The notes beneath the pieces were generated by a model. That model was not told the DNA's origin and did no database searches. It saw only the letters and a list, made by a program, of their open reading frames with translations. Positions 51,289 through 59,397 of a DNA stretch of 64,000 nt are shown here, in pieces. Source of the stretch: DATEGZ01 sp035519535. GTDB taxonomy: Bacteria > Acidobacteriota > Vicinamibacteria > Vicinamibacterales > SCN-69-37. Each line of letters opens with the position of its first letter. Position 1 is the stretch's first letter. The stretch is from positions 1 through 64,000 of the forward strand of contig DATIWF010000068.1 of NCBI GenBank assembly GCA_035519535.1. The letters run 5' to 3'. Position numbers and translations under genes: made by a program.

Positions 51289-52625
51289 AGCTTGCCCACG
51301 GCGCGCAGCAGCCGCGCCTCGTTGACGCGCAGGCCGGCGAGCAGGCGCGTGCGATCGAGTTCGGCCTGGACGAGCGCGAGCTGTGCGTCGAGCACGTCGG
51401 TGCTGGTCGCGACGCCCGCGTTGAAGCGTTCGGCGACGACGCGGTGCGCCTCGGCCGCCGCGGCGACGCCCTCGTCCGAGGCCGCGAGCGCCGCGCGGCT
51501 CGACGCGAGGTCGAGCAGACACTGCCGCACTTCCAGCGCCAGCTGCGCGTCGAACTGCTCGATACGGTGACCGACGGCCTCGGCCTGCGCGGTCGCCGTC
51601 GCGGCATCGGCCTTCGCGCGGCCGCTGTCCCACAGGGGCCACAGGAAGTTGACGGCCAGGTCCCACGACACGTCCCACTGATCCTTGGGTGGCACGAAGC
51701 GCAAGTTGGGCCGGGCCGGCTGGATCGACCCAACCCCGAGGAGCGTCGGCTTGGTCGTGGCGAGCGCGGCCGTTGCCCCGGCAAACAGCCCGGCCCGACG
51801 CGCCTGCAGACTGAGCCGCTCGCCCCGCTGCTCGCGCGCGCTCGCGGCCAAGGCGACCGCGGTCTCGGTCTCGAGCGCCGACACCCCCGGCAGTGGTTCG
51901 TTGACGCTCGTCGTCGGCTCGATCGCGCTGTCCGGGCCGGCGCCAATCAGCAGGCCGAGGGCAATCTGCGCGACGGCGGCGTCGTTCTTCGCCTGGATGA
52001 GCCCGACCGATTCGCGCGCGCGCTGCGCCTGCGCGGAGAGCAGATCGTTGGGCGGGAGCACACCGGCGTCGACGCGGGCTCTGACGTCGGCCACCCACGC
52101 GTCCTCGCGGTCCAGCGCCTCCTGCAGCACGCGCACGTTTTCACGCGCGGTCACGAGCCCCCAGTACGCGCGCGCCACGTCGAGGCGCACGCCCTGCTCG
52201 GTCGCGCTGAGGTCCGCCGTGCTGGCCTGCACCTCCGCCCGCGCGGCATCCACCTGGGCACCGACGCGTCCCCACGTGTACAGCGGCACGTCGAGTTCCC
52301 CGCGAGCGTGGTAGTTGTTCGGAATGTCGGGAAAGATGATGTTGATGGTGCCGTTCGGCCCGGGCGCCCCGAACGGCGGCACGTGGTTGTTGCGCTGGTA
52401 GCCGGCGGACGTCGTCAGCATCGGGCGCCCGAGGGTCTCTTTCGACGTCACCTCGTCGGCCGCCGCGAGCTCCTTCGACCGGGCCTCGGCCAGCCGCGGG
52501 TCGTGGCCCACGCTTCGTCGAAGGGCCTCGTCCAGCGACAGCGACAGCGGCGTCTGCGCCGCCGCGCCGGACGGCACCAGCAGCCACATCGTCATGGCCA
52601 GTGCACTTGTCAGCGTCGCGCGCAT
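51285..52625 (-). CDS. TolC-family outer-membrane efflux protein
   Basis: A 446-residue protein with a signal peptide (1-23) and the two-repeat outer-membrane-factor architecture: LSLDEALRRSVGHDPRL begins the first coiled-coil half, and a second half begins near residue 230. VDVARAYWGL-like (LDVARAYWGLV) and FNAGVATSTDVLDAQLALVQAE are conserved. It forms the outer-membrane tunnel. Good Shine-Dalgarno (AAGGAAGGA). Its place between the two ATPases is unusual. Confidence 0.93.
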   Translation of the reverse strand: MRATLTSALAMTMWLLVPSGAAAQTPLSLSLDEALRRSVGHDPRLAEARSKELAAADEVTSKETLGRPMLTTSAGYQRNNHVPPFGAPGPNGTINIIFPDIPNNYHARGELDVPLYTWGRVGAQVDAARAEVQASTADLSATEQGVRLDVARAYWGLVTARENVRVLQEALDREDAWVADVRARVDAGVLPPNDLLSAQAQRARESVGLIQAKNDAAVAQIALGLLIGAGPDSAIEPTTSVNEPLPGVSALETETAVALAASAREQRGERLSLQARRAGLFAGATAALATTKPTLLGVGSIQPARPNLRFVPPKDQWDVSWDLAVNFLWPLWDSGRAKADAATATAQAEAVGHRIEQFDAQLALEVRQCLLDLASSRAALAASDEGVAAAAEAHRVVAERFNAGVATSTDVLDAQLALVQAELDRTRLLAGLRVNEARLLRAVGKL

Positions 52626-52639
52626 CGTTCCTTCCTTTT

Positions 52640-53566
52640 TCAGGATCGGGTCCCGGCCAGTTGTTCGATGAACACGTCCTCGAGCGTCGGCACGATCGGG
52701 CGCACGTGGGCGCCGGCGAACCCCGCCCGCTCGAGCTCGGCGGCGACCCCGCCGGCGTCGCCCGGCGCCTCGACGCGCACGTGCAGCCGGTCGCCGAACA
52801 GCTGCACGCGCTCGCGGCCGAGCCGCTCGCGCAGGGCGTGGAGCGCATCCCGGACGGGCGTCGCCACGACTTCGAGGATGGTGCCGTGCATCGACGTGAT
52901 GAGGCGCTTCGGATCCTCCAGGGCGAGCAGCCGGCCCTGGTTGACGAGCGCGACCCGGCCGCAGCGCTCGGCCTCGTCGAGGTACGGCGTCGCCATGATG
53001 ATCGTGAGCCCCTCGCCGAGGAACTCGGCCAGCAGCTTCCAGAACTCGCGCCGCGACACCGGATCGACGCCCGTGGTCGGCTCGTCGAGCACCAGCATGC
53101 GCGGCTCGTGCACGAGCGTGCACGCGAGCGCGAGCTTCTGCTTCATGCCGCCCGACAGGTGGTCGGCCAGCCGGTCGCGGAACCGCGTGAGGCCCGTAAG
53201 GTCGAGGAGCCGCGCGCGCCGCGACGCGAAGTCGCGCACCCCGTGGATCTCGGCGAAGAACGCGACGTTCTCGTCGATCGACAAATCGCCGTACAGGCTG
53301 AACCGCTGCGACAGATAGCCGATCGACGACGTCGCGGTCCGCCGATCCACGAACGGCTCCACGCCGAACAGACGGACGCGGCCCACGTCGGGCGCGAGCA
53401 GCCCGCAGATCAGCCGGAGGCTCGTCGTCTTGCCGGCGCCGTCCGGCCCGATGACGCCGAACATCTCGCCGCGAGCGACGGCGAAGCTGAGCCCGTCCAC
53501 CGCCTTCGTGGCGCCGAAGGACTTGCGGACGTCCTCGAACTCGACCGCGTGATCGGCCGCCGTCAT
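52640..53566 (-). CDS. ABC transporter ATPase 1 of the efflux operon
   Basis: A 308-residue ATPase: Walker A GPDGAGKTTSLRL, signature LSGGMKQKLAL, Walker B MLVLDEPTTGVD, and a switch region ATPYLDEAERC in which the usual His is Pro-Tyr. In YbhF the first half also differs from the second here. A YbhF-like C-terminal part (PIVPTLEDVFIEQLAG) follows. The start at 53566 overlaps the HlyD stop by 4 nt. Confidence 0.92.
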   Translation of the reverse strand: MTAADHAVEFEDVRKSFGATKAVDGLSFAVARGEMFGVIGPDGAGKTTSLRLICGLLAPDVGRVRLFGVEPFVDRRTATSSIGYLSQRFSLYGDLSIDENVAFFAEIHGVRDFASRRARLLDLTGLTRFRDRLADHLSGGMKQKLALACTLVHEPRMLVLDEPTTGVDPVSRREFWKLLAEFLGEGLTIIMATPYLDEAERCGRVALVNQGRLLALEDPKRLITSMHGTILEVVATPVRDALHALRERLGRERVQLFGDRLHVRVEAPGDAGGVAAELERAGFAGAHVRPIVPTLEDVFIEQLAGTRS

Positions 53567-54588
53567 GGCCGGCCGCCCTGGTGACCAAGACCGGTGAGCT
53601 CGACCTCGACAGGCATGCCCGGTTTGAGCACGCCCTGCCGGTTGTCCACGGTCACTTTCACGCGGTACACGAGCTTCGCGCGCTCCGACGTGGTCTGCAC
53701 GTTGCGCGGCGTGAATTCCGCCTGCGGCGAGATGAACGTGATCCGCCCCGGCAGCCGATCCCCCGCGTCCGTAATCACCGTGGCGGGCTGATCGATCCTG
53801 AGGCTCGGCACCAGCGGCTCCTCGACATATGCGTCCGCCCACGCGTGATCGAGATCGACGATGACGACGAGCGGCGTGCCGACGGCGACGAGCTCGCCGG
53901 GCTCGACGAGCCGGGACGACACGATGCCCTCGGTGGGCGCCGTGATCGTGGCTTCCGCGCGATCGTGCTCGATCGTGGCGATCTGCGCGTCGACGGCCGC
54001 GACACGCGCCTTGGCGGCGTCGATCTCCTCGGGCCGGGCGCCGGCCTTCAAGCGCGCCAACGTCGCGCTCGCGGCGCGCGCGCGATCGTCGGTGGCGCGC
54101 AGCCGCGCTTCCGCCAGCTGCCGGCGTGCCACGGCATCGTCGCGTTGTTTCTGCGATCCGGCGCGCTGGCGGAGGAGCTGCTCGAAGCGCGTTTCGTCCT
54201 CTTGGGCGGACGAGAGCTCCGCCGCCGCGGCGAGTCGATCGGCGTTCGCCGCCGCGACCTGGGCTTCGGCTTGCTGGATGTCCTCGGGCCGCGTGCCGGC
54301 CTCGAGGAGCCGCAGCTGGGCCACGGCCTGATCGCGCTCCGCGTGCGCGCGACCCATCGCGAGATCAGCGTCGGTCGTCTGCAAGGTGACGACCACCTGC
54401 CCCGCCGTGACGCGCGCGCCCTCGACGACGCGAACCTCGGCGACGCGGCCGGGCACCTTCGATGCGACCTTCACGTCCGTCGCCTCGACGTAGCCGCTCG
54501 CCTTCGGCGGTGCCGTGGCGTTCTCCTTCCGGCAGCCGGTGGAGACGAGGAGCGAAGCGGCCAGCAGGCTGGCCAGGAGGCGGGTCAT
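53563..54588 (-). CDS. HlyD-type membrane fusion protein (YbhG-like)
   Basis: A 341-residue periplasmic adaptor. The signal ends in a lipobox-like VSTGC (Cys19), so it is probably a lipoprotein. A lipoyl half (VKVASKVPGRVAEVRVVEGARV), two long coiled-coil stretches (about 80-210) rich in Ala/Arg/Glu, the second lipoyl half (GIVSSRLVEPGELV) and a beta-barrel domain follow. It should connect the inner-membrane ABC complex to the TolC-like tunnel. The start overlaps the TetR stop by 4 nt. Confidence 0.93.
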   Translation of the reverse strand: MTRLLASLLAASLLVSTGCRKENATAPPKASGYVEATDVKVASKVPGRVAEVRVVEGARVTAGQVVVTLQTTDADLAMGRAHAERDQAVAQLRLLEAGTRPEDIQQAEAQVAAANADRLAAAAELSSAQEDETRFEQLLRQRAGSQKQRDDAVARRQLAEARLRATDDRARAASATLARLKAGARPEEIDAAKARVAAVDAQIATIEHDRAEATITAPTEGIVSSRLVEPGELVAVGTPLVVIVDLDHAWADAYVEEPLVPSLRIDQPATVITDAGDRLPGRITFISPQAEFTPRNVQTTSERAKLVYRVKVTVDNRQGVLKPGMPVEVELTGLGHQGGRP

Positions 54589-55262
54589 GGTCGCGTTCTC
54601 CTTGACGAGGACACGGGGGACTCATGCGCCGGCGCCGCGGCGACGGCCGCGAGCGTCGTGGCCAGGACGTGCTTCACCACTTCCTGGCGCTGCGCGTCGG
54701 CCACTTGCTTCGGCACGAGCGGGCGCAGTCGCTCCCGCACGGGCCCGGTGGCGGCGAAGAACAGCAGCGGCGCGACGACGGCGATCTGGGTAATGAAGGG
54801 ATTGACGTCGCGGAACACGCCGGCGTCCCGGCCGTCGGCGAGAATCGCGCCGAGCGTTTCGACGACGCAGCGCATCCTGGCGACGATCGGCGGCGAGAGG
54901 TGCCGGCCGCCATCGGCGATCTCGCGGAGCCACATGGGCGGGAACTGGGGACGGCCGAGAGCGGCCAGGGCGACGGCTTCGATGAAGTCGTGCAGCTGCA
55001 CCTCGGGCGGGCCGCCACGCTCGCGGACGGCTGTGACGGCGCGGGCGGCGCCGCTGAACAGGTCGAGCAGAATCGCCTGATACAGCGCGGTCTTGGAGCG
55101 GAAGTAGTAGTAGAGCATGGCCTTGTTGACGCGGGCGCGCGCGGCAATGCGGTCGACCTTCGCGCCGTCGAACCCGCGGGCGGCGAACTCTTCGGTCGCG
55201 GCCGTGAGCAGGCGATCGCGGGTGGAGGGGGCGTCGGCGAGGGCCGGGCGGGTGGCGGCCAT
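54585..55262 (-). CDS. TetR/AcrR-family repressor (CecR-like)
   Basis: A 225-residue regulator. The N-terminal DNA-binding domain (about 14-60) has the family pattern TRDRLLTAATEEFAARGFDG then VNKAMLYYYFRSKTALYQAIL. The C-terminal ligand domain is longer than average, as in CecR/YbiH. It is the first gene of the efflux operon, which it probably represses; a palindrome lies 2 nt upstream of its start. The inducer is unknown. Confidence 0.93.
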   Translation of the reverse strand: MAATRPALADAPSTRDRLLTAATEEFAARGFDGAKVDRIAARARVNKAMLYYYFRSKTALYQAILLDLFSGAARAVTAVRERGGPPEVQLHDFIEAVALAALGRPQFPPMWLREIADGGRHLSPPIVARMRCVVETLGAILADGRDAGVFRDVNPFITQIAVVAPLLFFAATGPVRERLRPLVPKQVADAQRQEVVKHVLATTLAAVAAAPAHESPVSSSRRTRP

Positions 55263-55264
55263 TC

Positions 55265-55284
55265 TTAACTAACTGGATAGTTAA
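55265..55284 (-). promoter_or_regulatory. TetR operator palindrome with overlapping promoter
   Basis: TTAACTA (55265-55271), 6-nt spacer, TAGTTAA (55278-55284), a perfect inverted repeat in an otherwise G/C-rich region. On the minus strand a TTGACA lies at 55307-55302, and the -10 would fall at about 55284-55279 (TTAACT, 17-nt spacing), inside the palindrome. Repressor binding would therefore block the efflux operon's promoter. The start codon follows within 2 nt, so the leader is very short. Confidence 0.7.
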
Positions 55285-55350
55285 CTCAAGCCGCCGAACC
55301 GTGTCAAGCTCCGCGCGCGCTCGGCGCGCCCCACGGCGGCCGCCGCCGAC

Positions 55351-56094
55351 TCACAACAGCTGTTGAAGCCGCTGGTAGCCGGCCCGGCTCAGCGGCAGCT
55401 TCGTCCCGTCCGTGAGGATCGCGATCCGGCTGTCCTTCGCGTAGAGCTCCACTTTCGCCAGCCGGTCGATGTTGAGCAGATACGAACGATGGATCCGCAC
55501 GAAGCGCCGCGGATCGAGCTGCGCCTCGACGTCCGAGAGCGGCTGTTCCTTCAGCAGCGCCTTCCCGCCCGTCCGGAACGCGACGTAGTCGTCCTGCGCC
55601 TCGACGTAGTCGATCTTCGCCACCGGCACGACGTGCACGTTCGCGCCGTCGCGAATCACGACGCGATCGAGCGGGGTGCCGGGCGGCCGCGCCGCGTCGC
55701 GCAGCACCGCCGGCGCCGGCGCCGGCGCCGTCCGCGCCCGGGCCCGGGCGAGCGCCTCCGCCAGCCGCTCCCGCGTGAACGGCTTCAGCAGGTAGTCCAC
55801 GGCGTGCACGTCGAACGCCCGCAAGGCATATTCGTCGTAGGCCGTGACGAACACGACCGGCACCTCGCGCCCCACGAGCTCCAGCACCTCGAAGCCCGTC
55901 AGCTTGGGCATCTGCACGTCGAGAAACAGCAGGTCCGGCGCCTTCTCGCTGACAACCTTCACCGCCTCGAACCCGTTCGCGCACTCCGCGATGATTTCGA
56001 CGTCCTCCTGCGCCGCCAGGTCCTGCCTCAGCGCCAGCCGCGCCGGCTCCTCATCGTCGACGATCACGACGCGCAGCCGACGGGCCTCGATCAT
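55351..56094 (-). CDS. LytTR-family response regulator
   Basis: A 247-residue regulator: a receiver domain with Asp59 (LLFLDVQMPKLTGFE) and acidic pocket VDDEE near 13, then a LytTR DNA-binding domain (about 145-245) with YVEAQDDYVAFRT and FVRIHRSYLLNIDRL. LytTR proteins bind direct repeats upstream of envelope and autolysis genes. Its start overlaps the kinase stop as ATGA. Confidence 0.94.
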   Translation of the reverse strand: MIEARRLRVVIVDDEEPARLALRQDLAAQEDVEIIAECANGFEAVKVVSEKAPDLLFLDVQMPKLTGFEVLELVGREVPVVFVTAYDEYALRAFDVHAVDYLLKPFTRERLAEALARARARTAPAPAPAVLRDAARPPGTPLDRVVIRDGANVHVVPVAKIDYVEAQDDYVAFRTGGKALLKEQPLSDVEAQLDPRRFVRIHRSYLLNIDRLAKVELYAKDSRIAILTDGTKLPLSRAGYQRLQQLL

Positions 56095-57149
56095 GCCGAC
56101 GCCTCGTCGGCCGGCAGCGTGACCGACACACGATAGGCCTCGGGCGCCGCCTCAATCGCGAGCGCCGCGCGGTCGCCGAACGCCGCCGCGAGCCGCCGGC
56201 GGACGATGTCGAGGCCCAGGCCGGTGCCCTTGCGCGCGCTGTCCGGATCGCGGGGATTCGAGACCACGATCACGGCGCGATCGCCGGCGCGCTCCGCGCT
56301 GATGCCGATCACCCCGCCCTCGAGGCAGGTGGCGACACCGTGGCGCACGGCGTTCTCGACGAGCGGCTGCAGGATGAGCGGCGGCACGGTGACGCCTCCG
56401 CTGTCGGCGGAGACGATGGATTGTACGCGCAGCCGCTCGCCGAACCGCACCTGCTCGATCCGCAGGTACTGCTCGGCCAGCGCGACCTCGCGCCCGAGCG
56501 GGATCCGCGCCGCGCCGCCGAGACTCAGGCTGTCGCGCAGGAAGTCGGCCAGCAGCTGGCACATCCGCCGGGCCCGGTCCGGGTCGGCGCCAATCAAGCC
56601 GGCAATCGAATTGAGGCTGTTGAACAGGAAATGCGGGTCGACCTGGGCGCGGAGCGCCCGGAGCTCGGCCTCGCGCTGACCGATCTGCAGCTCGAGCGCA
56701 CGCTGCGCAACCTCCGAGGCGCGCTCGGAGGCTTGCGCGAGATACTCCACCGCGACGGCGAGCAGGTAGGCAAGCGCGCCGAGGCCGACGAGCAGCGCCG
56801 CGAGCGGCGCGACCGGCGCGGAGGCGAGCGTCGGATCGGATCGCACGAGGACCTGCCACCAGCCGCGTCCGATCGCCGCCCACACTCCAGCGGTGACGAT
56901 CGCCGCGGTCACCGACGTCGCCGCCACCCGCAGCGTCGGCGTCCCCGGCAGCGGCATGGCTCGGCAGAGGTACGTCGCCGACAACGACACGGGGGTCGCG
57001 AGCAGCCCGAGCGGCGCGCCGAAGAGCAGGGCACGGAGCCAGTCGACGCCCATCAGCGCATGGACGAGGACGCCGAGCAGGCCGCCCACGAGCGCCCAGG
57101 CCGCCAGGTGGAACTGCAATCGCAGCCGGTCGCCGAGCACAGTCGCCAT
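56091..57149 (-). CDS. LytS-type sensor histidine kinase
   Basis: A 352-residue kinase with four membrane helices (about 14-30, 38-56, 74-94 and 112-134) and a cytoplasmic His_kinase domain. The phosphorylated His is in AQVDPHFLFNSLNSIAGLI; ATP-binding N and G boxes are LVENAVRHG and GTGLGLDIVRRRL. It pairs with the LytTR regulator. The gap upstream holds a 7-bp array (57159-57214) and no Shine-Dalgarno is obvious. Confidence 0.93.
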   Translation of the reverse strand: MATVLGDRLRLQFHLAAWALVGGLLGVLVHALMGVDWLRALLFGAPLGLLATPVSLSATYLCRAMPLPGTPTLRVAATSVTAAIVTAGVWAAIGRGWWQVLVRSDPTLASAPVAPLAALLVGLGALAYLLAVAVEYLAQASERASEVAQRALELQIGQREAELRALRAQVDPHFLFNSLNSIAGLIGADPDRARRMCQLLADFLRDSLSLGGAARIPLGREVALAEQYLRIEQVRFGERLRVQSIVSADSGGVTVPPLILQPLVENAVRHGVATCLEGGVIGISAERAGDRAVIVVSNPRDPDSARKGTGLGLDIVRRRLAAAFGDRAALAIEAAPEAYRVSVTLPADEASA

Positions 57150-57158
57150 GCCGCTGGT

Positions 57159-57214
57159 TTGCCCTCTCCGCCTTGCCTTCTGCCTTCTGCCTTCTGCCCT
57201 CTGCCCTCTGCCCT
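57159..57214. repeat. 7-bp-period array (R3), CTGCCYT units
   Basis: Eight consecutive 7-bp units: TTGCCCT, CTCCGCC, TTGCCTT, CTGCCTT twice, then CTGCCCT three times. The last bases overlap the stop codon of the LiaF-like gene at 57213. It fills nearly all of the 63-nt gap between that gene and the kinase start at 57149. It is in one orientation only. Confidence 0.75.
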
Positions 57215-57920
57215 ACGTCTTGATCTCAACCCCGCCCATGATCACCAGCCCGCGCACGATCAGCCGGTGGCGCGCGTCGGCCGTGGCGGCGCTCTTGTCG
57301 TCCACGCCGCCCATGATGGCGAGCGCCTGGTTCGAGACGCTCCAGTCGGGCGGCACGCGGAGCTCGATGCCGCCCCACATCGCGAACACGTCGATCACCG
57401 CCTCGCCGTTGGCGGTGCCCGCGCCGCGCAGGTCGAGCTCGATGCCGCCCATCACCGCGGTGAGATCCGCGCGCCTGAAGACCGTCGAAGCCACGCGGCG
57501 CCGCACGCCTGACCAGAAGGCGAACGCGCTGATTGTCTCGTCGGTCGACGTGGGCACGCCGCGGTTGGCCCGGATCGCCGGCCCCGAGCGCAGGATCAGC
57601 ATGATACCCATCAGCACGAAGAGCAGCGGCCACCAGTCCCAGACGTGCACCGAGACGAGATCGAAATTGTCCGCGAGCCACCACGCGCCGACGAACGTGA
57701 TGATGCCGCCGGTCACGCGGCCCGACAGGGTGCACGCGTTGAAGAAGCGCGTCAGACCGGCGGCGATGACGATCAGCGGCCAGTAGCGCCAGATTTCGCG
57801 GAGGTCGAGCCAGCCGACATTCGCGGCCGTCAGGAGCAGGCCCCACGTGATGATGCCAATCCCGACGACCGCCTGCGCCGTGATTCGACGACCCGGCTGG
57901 CTTCCTGGAAGCTGGGTCAC
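57213..57920 (-). CDS. LiaF-like membrane protein (DUF5668 plus LiaF C-terminal domain)
   Basis: A 235-residue protein with four membrane segments (about 17-33, 42-60, 67-82, 94-110) of LiaI/DUF5668 type and a C-terminal beta-solenoid-like LiaF domain (about 145-235) with TAVMGGIELDLRGAG, FAMWGGIELRVPPDW and ALAIMGGVDD repeats. LiaF proteins hold back LiaS-type kinases until envelope stress; here the kinase downstream is LytS-type. GTG start overlapping the previous stop by 4 nt. Confidence 0.85.
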   Translation of the reverse strand: MTQLPGSQPGRRITAQAVVGIGIITWGLLLTAANVGWLDLREIWRYWPLIVIAAGLTRFFNACTLSGRVTGGIITFVGAWWLADNFDLVSVHVWDWWPLLFVLMGIMLILRSGPAIRANRGVPTSTDETISAFAFWSGVRRRVASTVFRRADLTAVMGGIELDLRGAGTANGEAVIDVFAMWGGIELRVPPDWSVSNQALAIMGGVDDKSAATADARHRLIVRGLVIMGGVEIKT

Positions 57921-58255
57921 CGCTGATCTCCGGCGGCGCCCCGGTGCTCGCGCCGGCCGTACAGAATCGACACCCCGCCCGCGACGATGAAGAGCGGCCA
58001 GGACTGGTCGATCCGCACGATGTCGAGGGTGTGCAGCAGGAACAGTCCGCCGATGAACATGAACCAGAGGCCGCCGCGATGCTTGCCGTCGTCGGTCTTG
58101 GCGGCGAAGCGTCCGAAGCCGAGGAGGATCAGAATCAGCGGCCACAGCCGCCCGAATCCCACGACCGGAATGAAGTGCTGCCGCCCGGCGAGCGCCACCA
58201 GCCCGAGAACGATCAGGAACACGCCCACCGCGACCTTCGAAGAGCCCTCCGCCAT
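57917..58255 (-). CDS. Small LiaI/DUF5668-like membrane protein
   Basis: A 112-residue protein with four membrane segments (about 9-23, 37-48, 64-78 and 85-98) and a charged C-terminus, matching the LiaI-LiaF transmembrane region (DUF5668), for example FGRLWPLILILLGFGRF and QSWPLFIVAGG. It looks like the membrane part of the next gene without its LiaF domain. Start at 58255 (MAEGSSKVAVG) chosen by layout. Operon with the small upstream gene and the LiaF-like gene. Confidence 0.85.
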   Translation of the reverse strand: MAEGSSKVAVGVFLIVLGLVALAGRQHFIPVVGFGRLWPLILILLGFGRFAAKTDDGKHRGGLWFMFIGGLFLLHTLDIVRIDQSWPLFIVAGGVSILYGRREHRGAAGDQR

Positions 58256-58296
58256 AGCCTCCCCCGTTTCCGACCGGCGCACGGAGTCCGACGCGC

Positions 58297-58431
58297 TCAC
58301 AGGCCCCGTCCCAGGTAGGCTGCGACCGTGACCGGATGCGTCAGGAGCAACCAGAGCAGACTCGCCGCGAGCGCGCTCGAAACGAGCCCCGCCGCCCCCA
58401 CGACTACGAGCCAGAATTGCGTGCGCTTCAT
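58297..58431 (-). CDS. 44-residue single-pass membrane peptide
   Basis: A very short gene: MKRTQFWLVVVGAAGLVSSA, then more hydrophobic sequence and the end HPVTVAAYLGRGL. The first four residues are basic and a long hydrophobic stretch (about 7-30) should span the membrane. The ATG at 58431 has a good Shine-Dalgarno (GGAGAG, 5 nt upstream). It is followed 41 nt later by the DUF5668 gene on the same strand. Function unknown; could be a small subunit or regulator of the LiaF-like proteins. Confidence 0.6.
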   Translation of the reverse strand: MKRTQFWLVVVGAAGLVSSALAASLLWLLLTHPVTVAAYLGRGL

Positions 58432-58609
58432 AACGTCTCTCCGCGTTCCACCTCACAATACGAGCGGACAGCGGGGGTGTCCCGTCCCTTCCGGCCAGCG
58501 GCGGCGCCCCCTCGGCCAATGGCGCCGCCCCCGGCGAATGGCGCGACCGCGGGCTCCGGAATCGAACACCGGTTTCTAAGTACAATCGAGGGGATCGAAG
58601 GAGTCGCCG

Positions 58610-59350
58610 ATGGCCTTGTTCTCCCGCAGCTCTCAACCCGCGCCCGCACCCGCACCTGCCGACGCCGAACCGCTCGGCGGCGAGGCGCTCGTCTCCCTGC
58701 GCAACATGGAGAAGTCGTACGCGCATGGCGCGAGCCGAACGTGGGTGCTGCGGCGGATCACGCTGGACATCAAGGACGGCGAGTTCGTGTCGATCATGGG
58801 GCCGTCGGGCGCGGGCAAGTCCACGCTGCTGCACATCATCGGCATGCACGACAGCGCGTGGACGGGCGACTACTACTTCGGCGGCCAGCCCGTGCATCGG
58901 CTCGGGCCGAAGGATCGCGCGCGCCTGCACAAGCAGCACATCGGCTTCGTGTTCCAGAGCTACCATCTGCTCGACCACCTGACCGTCTACGAGAACCTCG
59001 ATGTGCCGCTGTCGTACCGCGACATCAAGAAAGCCGAGCGCGACAGCATGGTCTGCGACGTGCTCGATCGCTTCAACATCGTGGGCAAGAAAGATCTCTA
59101 TCCGAATCAGCTCTCAGGCGGCCAGCAGCAGCTCGTTGCCGTGGCACGCGCCGTCATCGCCAATCCCAAGGTGATTCTGGCGGACGAGCCGACCGGCAAT
59201 CTGCACTCGAGTCAGGGCCGCGAGATCATGGAGCTCTTCAAGCGCCTCAACGAGTCGGGCACCACCATCGTGCAGGTCACGCACTCGGAGACGAACGCAT
59301 CGTACGGATCCCGGGTGATCGAGCTGAAAGACGGATGGGTGGTGAATTGA
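58610..59350 (+). CDS. LolD/MacB-type ABC transporter ATPase
   Basis: A 246-residue ATPase of the MacB/LolD/FtsE group: Walker A GPSGAGKSTLLHI, signature LSGGQQQLVAVARA, Walker B VILADEPTGNLHS and switch His VTHSE. An N-terminal Pro/Ala-rich tail (8-20) precedes the domain. No permease gene is adjacent, so its partner is elsewhere, possibly one of the orphan ADOP permeases (inference). Good Shine-Dalgarno (GGAG) and an upstream TACAAT at about 58580. Confidence 0.9.
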   Translation: MALFSRSSQPAPAPAPADAEPLGGEALVSLRNMEKSYAHGASRTWVLRRITLDIKDGEFVSIMGPSGAGKSTLLHIIGMHDSAWTGDYYFGGQPVHRLGPKDRARLHKQHIGFVFQSYHLLDHLTVYENLDVPLSYRDIKKAERDSMVCDVLDRFNIVGKKDLYPNQLSGGQQQLVAVARAVIANPKVILADEPTGNLHSSQGREIMELFKRLNESGTTIVQVTHSETNASYGSRVIELKDGWVVN

Positions 59351-59355
59351 GCGAG

Positions 59356-59397
59356 TGGGGATGGGCGATTGGGGATGGTCTTGGGTGATGGAACGAT
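59356..59397. repeat. 7-bp-period array (R5) overlapping a gene start
   Basis: Six consecutive 7-bp units: TGGGGAT, GGGCGAT, TGGGGAT, GGTCTTG, GGTGATG, GAACGAT. The array begins 6 nt after the ABC ATPase stop and covers the start codon and first codons of the SCO1 gene (ATG at 59375). Period is the same as in the other arrays, unit different. Confidence 0.6.
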
